Below, one piece after another: positions 33,593-41,579 of a stretch of 42,717 nucleotides of DNA. Each line of letters starts with the position of its first letter. The stretch's first letter is position 1. Source of the DNA: Synechococcus sp. Cruz-7E5 (lineage in GTDB: Bacteria > Cyanobacteriota > Cyanobacteriia > PCC-6307 > Cyanobiaceae). A program made the translations under genes and the position numbers. Under the pieces are notes generated by a model. The model saw only the letters and a program-made list of their open reading frames with translations, had not been told where the DNA came from and made no database searches. Location: positions 1 through 42,717 of the forward strand of contig NZ_JAGQCE010000020.1 of NCBI RefSeq assembly GCF_024345995.1. Reading direction: 5' to 3'.

Positions 33593-34439
33593 TGGGATTT
33601 CCCTGGCTCCAGAGGCGCCAGAGAGGCGCCGGGTCGATTCGGCCCTCTGATGGCATTCATGGGCATGGCTTGGGCCACCGGAAGCCAATACGGCCAGCCG
33701 CGGGTGGTGCCGGCAAGCGCTGTGGCGTTCCCTTAGCTACGTCCATCAATTACCCGTCAGATAACCCACGCTTATCTGTAGGATTTGCAGCTCTTTACAT
33801 AACTAGGCCCACCGCCATCGGGATGGAGTTAAGGTCTCCCGATCTTGACAATCACCAACCATGTTTCACTCCTGAGAACTCTTGATCGCTCAGGGGATTC
33901 ACCCTTTGTGCTCCTGCCCAGACGCCAACTCCCGTGGCAATCTGCCCCTTATCCAGCGGTTGGTTGTACTGGGTATCTATCGCTTTCCTTGCCCTTCCGC
34001 TCAAAACCCATGACACTCGACTGAAGAGACATCGCTGGCTGGACTGTTCGTCTGAACTTTCTTGCCTGAGTACTGACGAGCAGCTGCAGTCCCCAGCACT
34101 CAACTTTGAATTGACGGGATGATCAGCGCACTTGTCACCAGCGTCAAGCGTGGAGTCAAACCCATGCTTGAGGTCTCTCACTCCGGTCACCCAGCAGAGC
34201 TGAGATCCCCGTGACATGTGATTTTCGCTGACGTTCTCTCAGCCCGAGCTCCTCCCAGGCATCGAAATATGGTTTGGCTACGTTCCTGCCTTTGGCGATG
34301 ACAGCAGTTCCGGTTCCTGCCGATCTGCTGCTCTGAACGGGTCGAAACCCATCAATCTGGTTGCAAACTTAGGCCGTTTTCATCCCATGACCCCTGATCT
34401 TTCAGCGATCTAAATAATCAACACAACGGAGTATTTGCC
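33593..34439. other. 847-bp divergent intergenic region between flv3 and sbtA
   Basis: No convincing gene. The open frames at 33852-34217 (minus) and 33934-34122 (plus) have no recognisable domains. The region is relatively AT-rich and presumably holds the promoters of flv3 (minus) and sbtA (plus). It contains a perfect 7-7-7 palindrome at 33758-33778 and, before sbtA, the AT-rich TAAATAAT (34411-34418), a -10-like element. I could not find the LysR-type NdhR/CcmR consensus. Confidence 0.55.
33758..33778. promoter_or_regulatory. Perfect palindrome CAGATAA-N7-TTATCTG upstream of flv3
   Basis: CAGATAA (33758-33764) and TTATCTG (33772-33778) are perfect reverse complements with a 7-base spacer. 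The total span of 21 bp fits a dimeric helix-turn-helix regulator site. It lies about 165 bp upstream of the flv3 start and over 650 bp from sbtA, so flv3 is the more likely target. The regulator is unknown. Confidence 0.5.
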
Positions 34440-35438
34440 TTGTCCGATTTCATCACACTGTTTCTTGAGCAGGTTCAGTCTCCAACGCTGGGCTTCCTGA
34501 TCGGCGGCATCGTTGTTGCTGCATTAGGCAGCGAGCTGGCCATTCCAGACTCGATCTACAAGTTCATCAGCTTCTTCCTGTTGATGAAGATCGGCTTGAC
34601 AGGTGGGATCGCCATTCGCAATTCCAATCCCACCGAGATCTTCCTCCCGGCGCTCGCGGCTGTGGGGATTGGCATCGCGATCGTGTACATCGGTCGTTAC
34701 ACCCTGGGGAAGCTGCCAGGCATCAGCGTGCCTGACGCCGTGGCCACCGGTGGTCTGTTCGGCGCGGTGAGTGGATCCACTCTGGCAGCGGTCCTGCCGC
34801 AGCTGGATTCCGCCAAGATCCCCTATGAGGCCTGGACGGCGGCACTCTATCCCTTCATGGACATCCCGGCCCTGGTGACGGCGATCGTGGTGGCCAGCGT
34901 TTACCTCAGAAAAAAGACCGGCAACGCTTCCGAGAAAGTCGAAGTATGGCCGATCATCAAGGAAAGCATGCAGAGCTCGGCCGTCACGTCGCTGCTGCTG
35001 GGCGTGGCCCTTGGCATTCTCACCAAGCCAGAGCCCGTCTGGGAGAGCTTCTTCAATCCTCTGTTCCGCGGCTTCCTCGCGGTTCTGATGATCATCATGG
35101 GGATGGAGGCCGCCCAGCGCATGAATGAGCTGCGCAAGGTGGCCCAGTGGTTCGCCATCTATGCCTTCTTTGCGCCCATCGTGCATGGTTTTCTAGCCTT
35201 CGGTCTTGGCCTGATCATCCACAAGCTCACCGGCTTCAGCATTGGTGGCGCGGTCGTGCTGGCGGTGATTGCTGCGTCGAGCTCGGATATCTCGGGCCCG
35301 CCGACCCTTCGTGCTGGCATCCCGTCGGCGAATCCCTCTGCCTACATCGGCGCCTCCACGGCCATCGGCACGCCAGTGGCGATCGCCATCTGTATCCCGC
35401 TCTTCATTGGGATTGCCGAGATGATGCTCGGTCGTTAA
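34440..35438 (+). CDS. sbtA: Sodium-dependent bicarbonate transporter SbtA
   Basis: A 332-residue inner membrane Na+/HCO3- symporter of the CO2-concentrating mechanism. About ten TM helices in two repeats are visible (LGFLIGGIVVAALGSELAIP; GGLFGAVSGSTLAAVLPQL; VVLAVIAASSSDISGPPTLR), with the paired Ser/Gly-rich core motifs typical of SbtA. The start is TTG at 34440: GGAG (34428-34431) is 8 nt ahead and no upstream ATG exists in frame. The next gene, sbtB, follows 46 bp later. CO2-responsive control is likely but I see no recognisable operator. Confidence 0.96.
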   Translation: MSDFITLFLEQVQSPTLGFLIGGIVVAALGSELAIPDSIYKFISFFLLMKIGLTGGIAIRNSNPTEIFLPALAAVGIGIAIVYIGRYTLGKLPGISVPDAVATGGLFGAVSGSTLAAVLPQLDSAKIPYEAWTAALYPFMDIPALVTAIVVASVYLRKKTGNASEKVEVWPIIKESMQSSAVTSLLLGVALGILTKPEPVWESFFNPLFRGFLAVLMIIMGMEAAQRMNELRKVAQWFAIYAFFAPIVHGFLAFGLGLIIHKLTGFSIGGAVVLAVIAASSSDISGPPTLRAGIPSANPSAYIGASTAIGTPVAIAICIPLFIGIAEMMLGR

Positions 35439-35484
35439 AATTTCAAAAACCTTTCAAAATCTCAACTAATTGGAGACTAAGTTC

Positions 35485-35799
35485 ATGAGTCAACAAGTTT
35501 GGAAGCTGGTGATCGTTGCAGAGGAAATCCTCTCTAAAAAACTCATCAAGCTGATCAAGGCGGCAGGTGCAACCGGTTACACTGTGAATGCGGCCGGTGG
35601 GGAAGGAAGCCGCAATGTGCGCTCCACGGGGGAGCCAAGCGTGTCGCACACCCTCGCCAATGTGAAAATAGAGGTGCTCACCGGCACCCGCGAGCTCGCT
35701 GACAAGATCACCAGCGATATCGCAGCCAAGTTTTACGCGGACTACTCGATCATCACTTATATCTACCAGGTGGAAGCCCTGCGCGATCATAAGTTCTGA
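35485..35799 (+). CDS. sbtB: SbtB, PII-like regulator of SbtA
   Basis: A 104-residue trimeric PII-like protein that binds adenine nucleotides (cAMP, AMP, ADP, ATP) and inhibits SbtA at high carbon. The T-loop region [12 protein letters not shown] (36-47) and C-terminal [17 protein letters not shown] are visible. The last residues lack the CGPEGC redox loop seen in the Synechocystis protein; the short form resembles that of Cyanobium. GGAG at 35472-35475 lies 9 nt before the ATG at 35485, which decides the start over a TTG at 35470. A terminator follows. Confidence 0.95.
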   Translation: MSQQVWKLVIVAEEILSKKLIKLIKAAGATGYTVNAAGGEGSRNVRSTGEPSVSHTLANVKIEVLTGTRELADKITSDIAAKFYADYSIITYIYQVEALRDHKF

Positions 35800-35828
35800 C
35801 CTGTGATCTGATCCGAGCTGTTTTATGT

Positions 35829-35865
35829 CCCCGGCTGTGTGCCTGCACATGGCCGGGATTTTTTA
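35829..35865 (+). terminator. Intrinsic terminator after sbtAB
   Basis: CCCGGC (35830-35835) pairs with GCCGGG (35852-35857), with TGTG/CACA extending the stem inside a short loop and one unpaired stretch. TTTTTT follows at 35859-35864. It ends the sbtA-sbtB operon, 30 bp past the sbtB stop. Confidence 0.8.
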
Positions 35866-35918
35866 GTTTCAGGTTGTCTTGACGGCGGTGCGGGCGGCCG
35901 CGCACACGGCGGTGGCAC

Positions 35919-36776
35919 TCAGGGATTGCACAGCGGGCAGTGCTGCGGATCCGCCTCAGCCAGTCCATCCGGGCGGGGGTGCTCCTCGGTATGGGAGCAG
36001 CTGACGCAGCCGAACCGTTCACGGTGTGTCAGGGGCGTGGGCATGCCGCAACAGCTGCAGGGAAGGCCTGGCACCACCTCCAGTCGCCCCCAGCCAGGGG
36101 CCGCGCAGGCGGGGCAGGCCGTGGAGATCCGTTTCGCCAGCCTGGTGGCCAGGGTGCGTAGGCAGGCCATGCGCGTGGGGTTGCGGTGGGCGCGCATGTC
36201 GGTCTCCAGCAGGGCCCGGCCGTTGCTGGAGGCGGTCGCAGCGGCGTCGATCGCTCCGGCCAGTTGCGGGTGATCAGGCAAGTCTTTGAACAGAAGCGTT
36301 TCGGCGCCATTGCAGGGGTGTTCCGGGCGCACGATCAGGCCATGGGTGGGGAAGCCCACCTGCGTGAGCCAGCCCTCCAGCTCCGCCGGCTCTGCGGCGC
36401 AGCGGTGATTGAAGTTGGTGCGCCGGGCGATCAGCCGTTCCCAGATCTCCAGACCGCGCTCCTGATCCAGGAACACCATCACTTCCAGCCCGGCAGCGAG
36501 GAAGGGCATCTCCGGGTGGGGGCCGAAGCTGCCCTCACTGGCCAGGCCCAGTGGCAGGCCGAGATTCTCTATGCCCAGCCGGGCCTTGCGGAGGCAGGCT
36601 TGTTCGGCGCCGCCTGCGCGCGGCACGAGCCCGTCGAAGCTGCCCAGCTGATCGGTGTCGAGCCCCCTCGGGAGCTCCAGCTCGAGGCCAAGCAGGGAGC
36701 GGAAGGGGCGTGCGATGGCCCGCTCTTTGCCATGCATGGTGGCCAGGGCAACCTTGCTCCCTAGATAACACTCCAT
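35919..36776 (-). CDS. DUF6671-type protein with C-terminal zinc ribbons
   Basis: A 285-residue protein beginning YLGSKVALATMHGKERAIAR, the family's recognisable start, with conserved GGAEQACLRKARLGIENLGL, PLGLASEGSFGPHPEMPFLA and KDLPDHPQL stretches. Four Cys pairs at the end (CPAC, CSCC, CVSC, CPLC) make one or two zinc ribbons. The function is unknown. I use the ATG at 36776; a GTG lies one codon upstream. It stands between the sbtB terminator and the decayed nrt/cmp relic. Confidence 0.8.
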   Translation of the reverse strand: MECYLGSKVALATMHGKERAIARPFRSLLGLELELPRGLDTDQLGSFDGLVPRAGGAEQACLRKARLGIENLGLPLGLASEGSFGPHPEMPFLAAGLEVMVFLDQERGLEIWERLIARRTNFNHRCAAEPAELEGWLTQVGFPTHGLIVRPEHPCNGAETLLFKDLPDHPQLAGAIDAAATASSNGRALLETDMRAHRNPTRMACLRTLATRLAKRISTACPACAAPGWGRLEVVPGLPCSCCGMPTPLTHRERFGCVSCSHTEEHPRPDGLAEADPQHCPLCNP

Positions 36777-36858
36777 CACGGCAGGCGGATTTCAGCTGGA
36801 ATCCATGGATTGGGCTGTACCAACCTAAGCAAAAGCACCATATCCAGAGTGCGAGTTT

Positions 36859-37776
36859 GTGGCAGACGACAAGGGCCTTGAGACAAAGACGATCAGTCTC
36901 GGTTTCATTCCAGTCCTTGAGGCCGCCCCACTTGTGGTGGCCGTCGAGAAGGGGTATTTCGCCACGCATGGTCTAGAGGTGAACCTCAGCAAGCTGGGCA
37001 GCTGGCCTTCTGCCCGCGACAACGTCGTGCTTGGTTCCGCCGGTGGCGGAATCGACGGCGGTCAGTGGCAGATGCCCATGCCCCAGATGATCAGCGAAGG
37101 TGCGATCACCGATGGCAAGAAAGTGCCGATCTATGGGTTGGAGATGCTGACGAACCAGAGCAACGGTATCGCCGCCTCCAATGCCGTCAAGAACGGCAGC
37201 AAGTTCAAGGCCTCCTACACCATCACGAAATCCAACCAGGAGATCTGAATCCTCTACTGGCTGGCCGCTGGCGGCGTGGACCCCGACGAGCAGGTGTAGC
37301 TGCTGACGATGCCCGCCACGGACACCCTCCTCGGAATGAACAACGGCAAGATGCAGGCGTTCTCCACCGGCGACCGCTGGCCCTCACGGATCGTCGAGGA
37401 CGGGGCTGGCTTTCTGCCGGCAATCATCGCCCAGATCCATAGGTCCCACCCCGAGGAGTATCTGGCAGTACGGGCCGACTGGGTGGACAAATATCCCCGG
37501 CCCACGGTGGCCTTGCTCAAGGGGCTGATCGAAGCCCAGATGCGGATGAATCAGACCGAGCGGACTCCTTTCCTGACGCAGTGGAAGTGCACTGTGCTGA
37601 TGATCACCCACGACATCGATGAGGCCCTGCTCCTGGCTGATCGGCTGGTGATGATGGCCAACGGCCCTGCCGCAGAGATCGGCGAAATCATGGAGGATCC
37701 GCTCTACTACGACCTGCGCAACCAGGCGCTGAATTTCCTCTACAGCCGCTTCGCCCACGACGACACGGCGGACTGA
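36859..37776 (+). pseudogene. Decayed nitrate/bicarbonate ABC transporter relic: NrtA/CmpA-like SBP fused by deletion to an NrtD/CmpD-like ATPase tail
   Basis: One reading frame carries NrtA/CmpA substrate-binding protein sequence (LGFIPVLEAAPLVVAVEKGY, AGGGIDGGQWQMPMP, YWLAAGGVDPDEQV, AFSTGD.WPSRIVEDG, EEYLAVRADWVDKYPR), broken by an in-frame TGA (37246-37248) and TAG (37297-37299). After the LIEAQM stretch it switches abruptly to the C-terminus of the transporter ATPase (VLMITHDIDEALLLADRLVM, then DLRNQALNFLYSRFAHDD). The signal peptide, a middle SBP loop, the permease, Walker A and the ATPase PRPRDR segment are missing. This is best explained by a large deletion in an nrtABCD or cmpABCD operon followed by decay. 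Whether the substrate was nitrate or bicarbonate cannot be decided; sbtAB next door favours bicarbonate only weakly. Confidence 0.85.
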
Positions 37777-37780
37777 CATC

Positions 37781-37811
37781 AAAAAAAGCCCCGACCGGAA
37801 GGCCGGGGCTT
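37781..37811 (-). terminator. Intrinsic terminator of hsp20
   Basis: An 8-bp stem AAGCCCCG/CGGGGCTT (37786-37793 and 37804-37811) plus two inner pairs and a GGAA-type loop. The run of seven A at 37781-37787 becomes a U-tract in the minus-strand transcript. It therefore ends the minus-strand hsp20 gene rather than the plus-strand relic. Confidence 0.85.
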
Positions 37812-37871
37812 GCTCAGCTCTCCTCGTGTCGACTCCAGCGGGGGTCCGGTTCAGCCGGCCCCCGATTCCGT

Positions 37872-38279
37872 TCAGCTCTCCACTTTCACCACTACGGTGC
37901 TGTGGGTCTGGGCCTTCGGCGCCGTCACCGTCAGCAGGCCATCGCGGTAGCGGGCTTCGATGGCTTCCCGCTGCAGGCCGGCTGCAAAACGGAAGCTGCG
38001 GCTCCAGGTGCCATAGCGGAATTCGCTGTGGATGGGGCCTGCTTCCTTGGCGTTGTCGTTGCCGCTGCTGGTCTGGGAGCGGCGCTCGGCACTGATCAGC
38101 AAGGAGCGATCGGTGGCCTTGACTTCGATCGAATCCTTGTCGACTCCGGGCAGTTCCAGCACGACGACGTAGGCCTCAGCGGTTTCATGCACTTCGGCGG
38201 CAGGTACACGCTCGGCCTGATTGACCTGTTGCTCCAGACGCTCGAGCAGATCGAAGGGGGAATGGCGCAGGGTCAGCAT
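37872..38279 (-). CDS. Hsp20/alpha-crystallin family small heat-shock protein
   Basis: A 135-residue chaperone that holds unfolding proteins until refolding. The alpha-crystallin domain is clear: VVVLELPGVDKDSIEVKATD, RSFRFAAGLQREAIEARYRD, and the hallmark GLLTVTAPK. The C-terminus (VVVKVES) lacks a clear I-x-I. AGGA precedes the ATG at 38279 by 8 nt and decides the start over the longer frame to 38336. No CIRCE element is visible upstream. The terminator follows at 37781-37811. Confidence 0.94.
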   Translation of the reverse strand: MLTLRHSPFDLLERLEQQVNQAERVPAAEVHETAEAYVVVLELPGVDKDSIEVKATDRSLLISAERRSQTSSGNDNAKEAGPIHSEFRYGTWSRSFRFAAGLQREAIEARYRDGLLTVTAPKAQTHSTVVVKVES

Positions 38280-38442
38280 GGTGATGTCCTTCACAGATAA
38301 ATGATCAGGGTGTTTCCGGATCACCCGTCCAATCAATGTGGCTGATCTAGATGAGATCCTGGAGGGCAGAAACCGTCCATCTCGGTACGGGCTGCACGCC
38401 TGGGTCGGTCTCTACACCAGAGCAGGGGGGAGAACCGACAAA

Positions 38443-38466
38443 AGTTGCAGCCAGGAGTTGCAGCCA
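38443..38466. repeat. Tandem 11-bp direct repeat AGTTGCAGCCA
   Basis: AGTTGCAGCCA occurs at 38443-38453 and again at 38456-38466, separated by GG (13-bp period). It lies between the MEKHLA stop and the hsp20 start. It could be a double binding site about one and a quarter helical turns apart or a chance duplication; I do not recognise a regulator. Confidence 0.5.
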
Positions 38467-38470
38467 AGCG

Positions 38471-39013
38471 CTAAGTCGGAAGCCACCACCAGTTGGAGAA
38501 GGCAGCGGCCTGACCGCAATCGCGGCCGTCGCGATCGCGCAGGGTCCAGAGGCGGGCGCGGCTGATCACAAAGCGACGGCCGTGGCTGTCGATGCGGATG
38601 CCGGTGTAACCGCTGATCGCCTCCAGGGCCCGGGCGCTGGTCAGCAGGCGGGCTCGGCTTGAGCGCTCAGCTGGCTCCGCCGTGAGCCGGGAAGGCATGC
38701 CCACCATCTCGTGCCAGGGGCGGCGCCAGAGCGCCAGGGCGGAGCGATTGGCGTAGATCAGGCGGGGGTCGTGATCAGGCCGGTCCACACTGCCGTCGTG
38801 AGCGAGCACCACGGTGGCGGCGGCGAACAGCTCCTGGGCCCGCTGCCTCGCTTCACCGGGGGATGGCCCTGACGGGGCCGGGGTGAAGGTGGCGATCAGG
38901 GGCCGTCCGAAGGCCCGCTGGTGCGAGGCCAGCAGCCAGCGGGTCCGCTCGATCCCAGCGGGGCTGAGCCAGGGAGCTTCGCCGGGGGACGGCCCGGGCT
39001 CAGTCAGCGGCAT
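38471..39013 (-). CDS. MEKHLA domain-containing protein
   Basis: A 180-residue protein with the MEKHLA domain, a PAS-related fold named from plant homeodomain-leucine zipper III proteins: DPRLIYANRSALALWRRPWH, GMPSRLTAEPAERSSR, RALEAISGYTGIRIDSHGRR, and the end GQAAAFSNWWWL. It is likely a sensory or ligand-binding module; no output domain is present, so the mechanism is unknown. I use the ATG at 39013; an alternative at 39028 adds 5 residues. It overlaps the SWIM gene end by 14 bp on the same strand. Confidence 0.88.
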   Translation of the reverse strand: MPLTEPGPSPGEAPWLSPAGIERTRWLLASHQRAFGRPLIATFTPAPSGPSPGEARQRAQELFAAATVVLAHDGSVDRPDHDPRLIYANRSALALWRRPWHEMVGMPSRLTAEPAERSSRARLLTSARALEAISGYTGIRIDSHGRRFVISRARLWTLRDRDGRDCGQAAAFSNWWWLPT

Positions 39014-39899
39014 CGCTGTTGCCGCCACCCATGGCCTGGGCCAGGGCCAGCTGGCTCACCCGGCTGGCCTGGGCCTGCAGCAGGGAGAGGAAGCGGCTGT
39101 TGGCGTCTGGGAAGAGGGGTTCGTGGGCCAGGGGCAGCTCACCAGCCTCATCGAGCCCGCTCTCCCCTTCCATGGCCGGCGTGATCACCACCAGATCCGG
39201 ATCCAGGGCCGATGCGTACGACCACCAGCGGCTCGGGTCGCTCACGGCTGGGTGGACAGGGTGGAGCACGTGAACGGCGGCCTGGCGCCGGCCGCCTGCG
39301 GCTGCAGCCAGCTGTTTCCGTCTGCGCTTGGCCAGGTCGGAGAGCAGCTGGGTTCTGGAGCGGCCGCGCAGCTGGAAGAGCACGAAGGGGTCTTCGCTGA
39401 AGCGATCACCCATCAGGTAGTAGACGGCGCTGACGTGCTTGCAGGGGTTGGCCTTGTCGGGGCAGCTGCACTCGCTACGCACCTCCTGGAGCTTGAAGGG
39501 AAAAAGGCGGCGGCCGCTGGCGGCGAAGGCGCGCTCGATGTCCTGGGGCATCACCCCGGCCAGCAGCTGGGCCGACCAGCGGGCCTTCTGGCCGAGGGCC
39601 TCGAGTACGTAGCCCCAGTCGTCGTCGCTGAGCACATCCAGCCAGAGTTTCACCTTGTAGGGCTCCTCCTCGGTGCCCTGCACGCGGGCATGAACCCGCC
39701 TGCCCTCGAAGCGGATCGAGAGCACGTTGCCCTCACGCACATACGACCAGGCGCGCTCAAGTCGTTTCTTGTAGCGGTAGGAGTTGATCAGCTCCATCCA
39801 CTGCTCCACCCACCAGGGCTGCTGCCCCAGGCCCTGCTGGCCCAGCTGGGTGGTGATGGGGCTGCCGCCGAAGGCGGCGCCGCTGCCGGAAATGGTCAT
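39000..39899 (-). CDS. SWIM zinc-finger family protein
   Basis: A 299-residue protein with a SWIM motif, CxCx6CxH: C144, C146, C153, H155 in ECSCPDKANPCKH. The part before it (WWVEQWMELINSYRYKKRLE, GNVLSIRFEGRRVHARVQGT) matches the N-terminal region of bacterial SWIM proteins near SNF2-type helicases. The part after it is variable. The frame is open to 40808, but the start at 39899 fits the known start of this family and leaves the divergent gene free. Possible nucleic-acid binding is inferred from the motif. Confidence 0.92.
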   Translation of the reverse strand: MTISGSGAAFGGSPITTQLGQQGLGQQPWWVEQWMELINSYRYKKRLERAWSYVREGNVLSIRFEGRRVHARVQGTEEEPYKVKLWLDVLSDDDWGYVLEALGQKARWSAQLLAGVMPQDIERAFAASGRRLFPFKLQEVRSECSCPDKANPCKHVSAVYYLMGDRFSEDPFVLFQLRGRSRTQLLSDLAKRRRKQLAAAAGGRRQAAVHVLHPVHPAVSDPSRWWSYASALDPDLVVITPAMEGESGLDEAGELPLAHEPLFPDANSRFLSLLQAQASRVSQLALAQAMGGGNSDAAD

Positions 39900-39980
39900 G
39901 GAGAAAGTATGCCGAGCGACCGGATCAGCGGCCGCTGATGGTCCGCGCTCGCCAGGCTGGATTGGTCCTGGAGTCTGGCC

Positions 39981-40889
39981 ATGGCCCGTGTCGCCGAGCG
40001 TCTGGCCGTCAATGTGGACGGTCCCTTCTATGTGGATCGCAGCTGCATCGACTGCGGCACCTGCTGGCAGTTCGATCCGGCCCATTTCGCTCCCAGCTGC
40101 AACACCTCGCATGTGTGGGCCCAGCCGGCCGGGGAGGAGGAGACCCGGGCAGCTCTGCTGGCGCTGCAGGCCTGTCCGGTAGCGGCCATCGGCGCCACCC
40201 GGGAGCTGCTGGCGCAGACGCCGGCTGATGGCTTCCCGACGCTGGTGGCGAGCCTGCCGCGGGGGGAGGTGCACTACTGCGGCTGGGCGTCGCGCAAGAG
40301 CTTCGGGGCCAGCAGCTGGCTGATCACGCGACGGCGACCAGATGGCAGCCCCGACAACGTGCTGATCGATTCCCCGCGCTGGAGCGCGGCCCTGGCCCGC
40401 CGGATCGAGGCCATGGGCGGCGTGGGCCGGATTCTGCTCAGCCACCGCGATGACGTGGCCGATCACCAGGCCTGGGCCCGGCGATTCGGCGCCGAGCGCT
40501 GGATTCACGGCGCCGATGCTTCGGCAGTGCCGCAGGCGGAGCACCGCTTCGAGGGCACGGAGCGCCTGCAGCTCGATGACGATCTGCTGGTGATTCCGGT
40601 GCCGGGACACACAGTCGGCTCTGTGGCGGTGCTGTTCGCCGATCAGGTGCTGTTCAGCGGCGACCACCTCTGGTGGGGTGTGGATCCGCCGGGTGTGGTG
40701 GCCTCCCGCCGCGTTTGCTGGTGGAACTGGGAGGAGCAGCTGCGGTCGGTGGAGCGGCTGCTCGATCTGGACGTGCGCTGGCTGCTCCCCGGCCATGGCC
40801 GCTGGCATTCATTCGCCCCGGGCGAGTGGCGGCGGGAGTTGGAGGCAACACTGACGCGGGCTCGGGAGGGACCGAGCGGTGAGCCCTGA
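39981..40889 (+). CDS. Ferredoxin-like domain fused to metallo-beta-lactamase-fold hydrolase
   Basis: A 302-residue fusion. The N-terminal 70 residues resemble a ferredoxin with Cys22, Cys25, Cys28 (CIDCGTC) and Cys65 (CPVAAIG), suggesting one [4Fe-4S] or [3Fe-4S] cluster. The rest is a metallo-beta-lactamase fold: LSHRDDVADH (154-162) in place of HxHxDH, then PGHTVGS, SGDHLWW and PGHGRW metal ligands. Ferredoxin/MBL fusions of this kind occur in cyanobacteria and plants. A redox-linked hydrolase or sulfur/thiol chemistry is inference. It is divergent from the SWIM gene. Confidence 0.9.
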   Translation: MARVAERLAVNVDGPFYVDRSCIDCGTCWQFDPAHFAPSCNTSHVWAQPAGEEETRAALLALQACPVAAIGATRELLAQTPADGFPTLVASLPRGEVHYCGWASRKSFGASSWLITRRRPDGSPDNVLIDSPRWSAALARRIEAMGGVGRILLSHRDDVADHQAWARRFGAERWIHGADASAVPQAEHRFEGTERLQLDDDLLVIPVPGHTVGSVAVLFADQVLFSGDHLWWGVDPPGVVASRRVCWWNWEEQLRSVERLLDLDVRWLLPGHGRWHSFAPGEWRRELEATLTRAREGPSGEP

Positions 40890-40906
40890 AAGTGGATTTG
40901 CGTTGA

Positions 40907-41579
40907 ACGCAGAACCAGGCGCTTTCGGCCTTGCTGTTTCTCTACCGGACGGTGCTGGGCGGAGATGTGGGGAACCTGGAGGGAGCAGCTCGTGGCGCAG
41001 CTGTTCTACGGCAGCGGTCTGCGGCTGATGCAAGTCCTGCGGCTACGGATCAAGGATGTGGACTGCCAGGCCCGGCAGCTGACCGTTCGCAGCGGCAAGG
41101 GTGACAAGGACCGGGTCACCGTGTTTCCAGCCAGTCTGGTGGAGCCTATGCAGGGCCATCTACTGGGCGTCCAGGAGATGCATCGGGCTGATCCGGCGGC
41201 CGGGTGGGGCCGTGTGATGTTGCCCCTGGCACTGGGACGCAAGGATCCGACCGCAGCTTCGGAGTGGGCCTGGCAATGGGTGTTTCCGCAGGCTCACCGC
41301 TGGCGCGATCAGAAGGAACGAACCGAAGGCAGGCACCACATCGACCCATCCCTGATCCAGAAGGCCGTGAAACGAGCCATGCTGAGCGCAGGAATCAACA
41401 AGCAGGCCAGTTGTCACACCTTTCGGCATTCGTTTGCCACACACCTCCTGGAGCGTGGCCATGACATTCGAACCATTCAGGAGTTGCTGGGTCACAGTGA
41501 CGTGAAGACGACGATGATCTATACCCATGTGCTGAATCGCGGCCCCTGTGGGGTGACGAGCCCAGCAGACCTTTTGTAG
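40907..41579 (+). pseudogene. Integron integrase IntI, N-terminally truncated and frameshifted
   Basis: A remnant of an integron-type tyrosine recombinase. At 40907-40984 one frame reads [19 protein letters not shown], the IntI core-binding domain; after a frameshift and loss of about 20 codons, the catalytic domain continues from 40965: [19 protein letters not shown] (first Arg), GKGDKDRV, the IntI-specific insertion [40 protein letters not shown] (His/Arg) and [18 protein letters not shown] (His and catalytic Tyr). The end SPADLL is the usual IntI terminus. It lacks most of the N-terminal SAM-like domain, so it should not recombine. Confidence 0.82.

Noticed and set aside
33852-34217. 121-codon minus-strand frame between flv3 and sbtA
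   Set aside because: No domain, poor codon bias for this genome, no ribosome site; regarded as chance.
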